NCBI GenBank assembly: GCA_023301795.1
Contig: JALZVU010000180.1
Coordinates: 1-32,552 of the forward strand
Length of the DNA stretch: 32,552 nucleotides
Source of the DNA: Granulosicoccus sp.
Lineage (GTDB): Bacteria; Pseudomonadota; Gammaproteobacteria; Granulosicoccales; Granulosicoccaceae
Reading direction: 5' to 3'
Part shown: one piece after another, positions 31,785-32,552 of the stretch
Numbering within the stretch: position 1 is the first letter of the stretch
How the letters are laid out: the number at the start of each line of letters is the position of its first letter
Notes under the pieces: model-generated
What the model saw: the letters and a program-made list of their open reading frames with translations, nothing else
Told to the model about the DNA's origin: nothing
The model's database searches: none
Position numbers and translations under genes: made by a program

Positions 31785-32552
31785 ATGACTAGCGTTTTAT
31801 CGGACAACGGTGAGCCATCTTCAGCACCTACAAGGTCATCAGTTCCCGTGCTGGATGTACAAGATCTGCATGTTCATTTTCCCAATGAATCGGGGGCCTT
31901 ACACGCCGTAAGAGGCGTTAGTTTCACACTGCTTGCGGGCGAGACACTAGCAATAGTAGGGGAGTCTGGCTCGGGGAAATCTGCAACTGCTATGGCCATT
32001 ATGGGCTTGCAACCCTCAGGTGCTCGCGTAGAAGGCTCTATTGTTTTGCAAGGAGATCAGCTGGCAGGCCTTGATGACGAGTCGATGTCGCGCTTGCGAG
32101 GCAAGTCCATTGCCATGGTGTTTCAGGATCCGCTATCGTCCATGACGCCGGTGTATACCGTAGGGGAGCAGATCATCGAGTCTATTCAAATACACGATGA
32201 TTGCTCAGCAAAGGTGGCGTTGAGTCGAGCTGTTGAATTGTTAGCGCTGGTGGGCATACCTGACCCATCACGGCGTGTCCATGCCTATCCGCATGAGTTT
32301 TCAGGGGGCATGCGTCAGCGTGTTCTCATTGCTATGGCCATAGCCAATAATCCGGATGTGATTATTGCTGATGAGCCGACAACTGCACTGGATGTCACGA
32401 TTCAGGCGCAGGTGCTTGATGTTCTAAAAAATGCGTGTCAGGAGACGCATGCGGCCTTGTTGCTGATAACTCATGATCTTGGTGTTGTTGCTCGTGTAGC
32501 TGATAAAGCCTTGGTGATGTATGCCGGCAAGGCGGTAGAGCAGGGCGAGGTT
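31785..32552 (+). CDS. Peptide ABC transporter ATP-binding protein (DppD/OppD family), partial
   Basis: The frame is open from an ATG at 31785 to the end of the window (256 codons, no stop). Walker A is [12 protein letters not shown], the signature is [14 protein letters not shown], Walker B is [12 protein letters not shown] and the switch His is in [27 protein letters not shown] and [11 protein letters not shown] are typical of DppD/OppD ATPases. The zinc/iron-binding C-terminal tail would lie beyond the window. It follows the second permease by 38 bases and completes the core of the importer together with a partner ATPase presumably encoded downstream. Confidence 0.93.
   Translation, partial: MTSVLSDNGEPSSAPTRSSVPVLDVQDLHVHFPNESGALHAVRGVSFTLLAGETLAIVGESGSGKSATAMAIMGLQPSGARVEGSIVLQGDQLAGLDDESMSRLRGKSIAMVFQDPLSSMTPVYTVGEQIIESIQIHDDCSAKVALSRAVELLALVGIPDPSRRVHAYPHEFSGGMRQRVLIAMAIANNPDVIIADEPTTALDVTIQAQVLDVLKNACQETHAALLLITHDLGVVARVADKALVMYAGKAVEQGEV

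Overview
This window looks like chromosomal DNA of a heterotrophic, probably marine gammaproteobacterium. That assignment is an inference from gene content and overall composition, because no rRNA or other taxonomic marker is present. The sequence alternates metabolic and transport operons with two accessory blocks: an RNA-repair/noncoding-RNA locus and a complete plasmid-defence operon.

Layout. (1) 25-6819, + strand: a tightly coupled catabolic operon. It holds a truncated tautomerase remnant, hydantoinase/oxoprolinase subunits B and A, an isochorismatase-fold hydrolase lacking the catalytic cysteine, a methylisocitrate-lyase-like enzyme and an FAD oxidoreductase. (2) 6854-9220: a bidirectional hairpin, an orphan ParA-type ATPase (-), a VapBC-type toxin-antitoxin pair with a palindromic operator, and an XRE-type regulator. 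(3) 9348-14297: an RNA-repair locus. On the minus strand, in transcription order, are a densely structured noncoding stretch of about 2 kb containing tRNA-like elements, a slipin (SPFH/band 7) gene and the RNA ligase gene rtcB. An HNH endonuclease gene diverges from it at 13749. The divergent interval carries a good sigma70 promoter in each direction and a tandem 13-bp repeat with 21-bp periodicity. The leftward promoter faces a strong intrinsic terminator about 285 nt away, defining a small transcript. (4) 14375-17344: a 14-bp perfect inverted repeat, a secreted FG-GAP protein, a gene-free stretch with a 74-nt tRNA-like element ending in CCA beside an (AAACAG)8 microsatellite, and an orphan sugar-type ABC binding protein. 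(5) 17571-22117: a single-pass membrane protein, then on the minus strand an M19 dipeptidase, a cupin, a small unknown protein and a Baeyer-Villiger-type monooxygenase. (6) 22352-29599, +: a complete type I Wadjet operon, jetA-jetB-jetC-jetD (MukF-, MukE- and MukB-like proteins plus a Toprim nuclease). (7) 29768 to the end: the start of a dipeptide/oligopeptide ABC importer (two permeases and a partial ATPase).

How the parts work together. Wadjet is a known anti-plasmid SMC system and appears intact here. The most unusual part is the slipin-RtcB-HNH locus with its tRNA-like RNA. RtcB rejoins cleaved RNA, usually tRNA, and the slipin partner suggests membrane association. The neighbouring degenerate tRNA-like sequences could be substrates, sensors or decoys in a response to RNA damage. 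That role is inference; the structures, promoters and terminator are what the sequence shows. Hairpins were found by eye, not by a folding program, so the list of arms in the noncoding region is incomplete.
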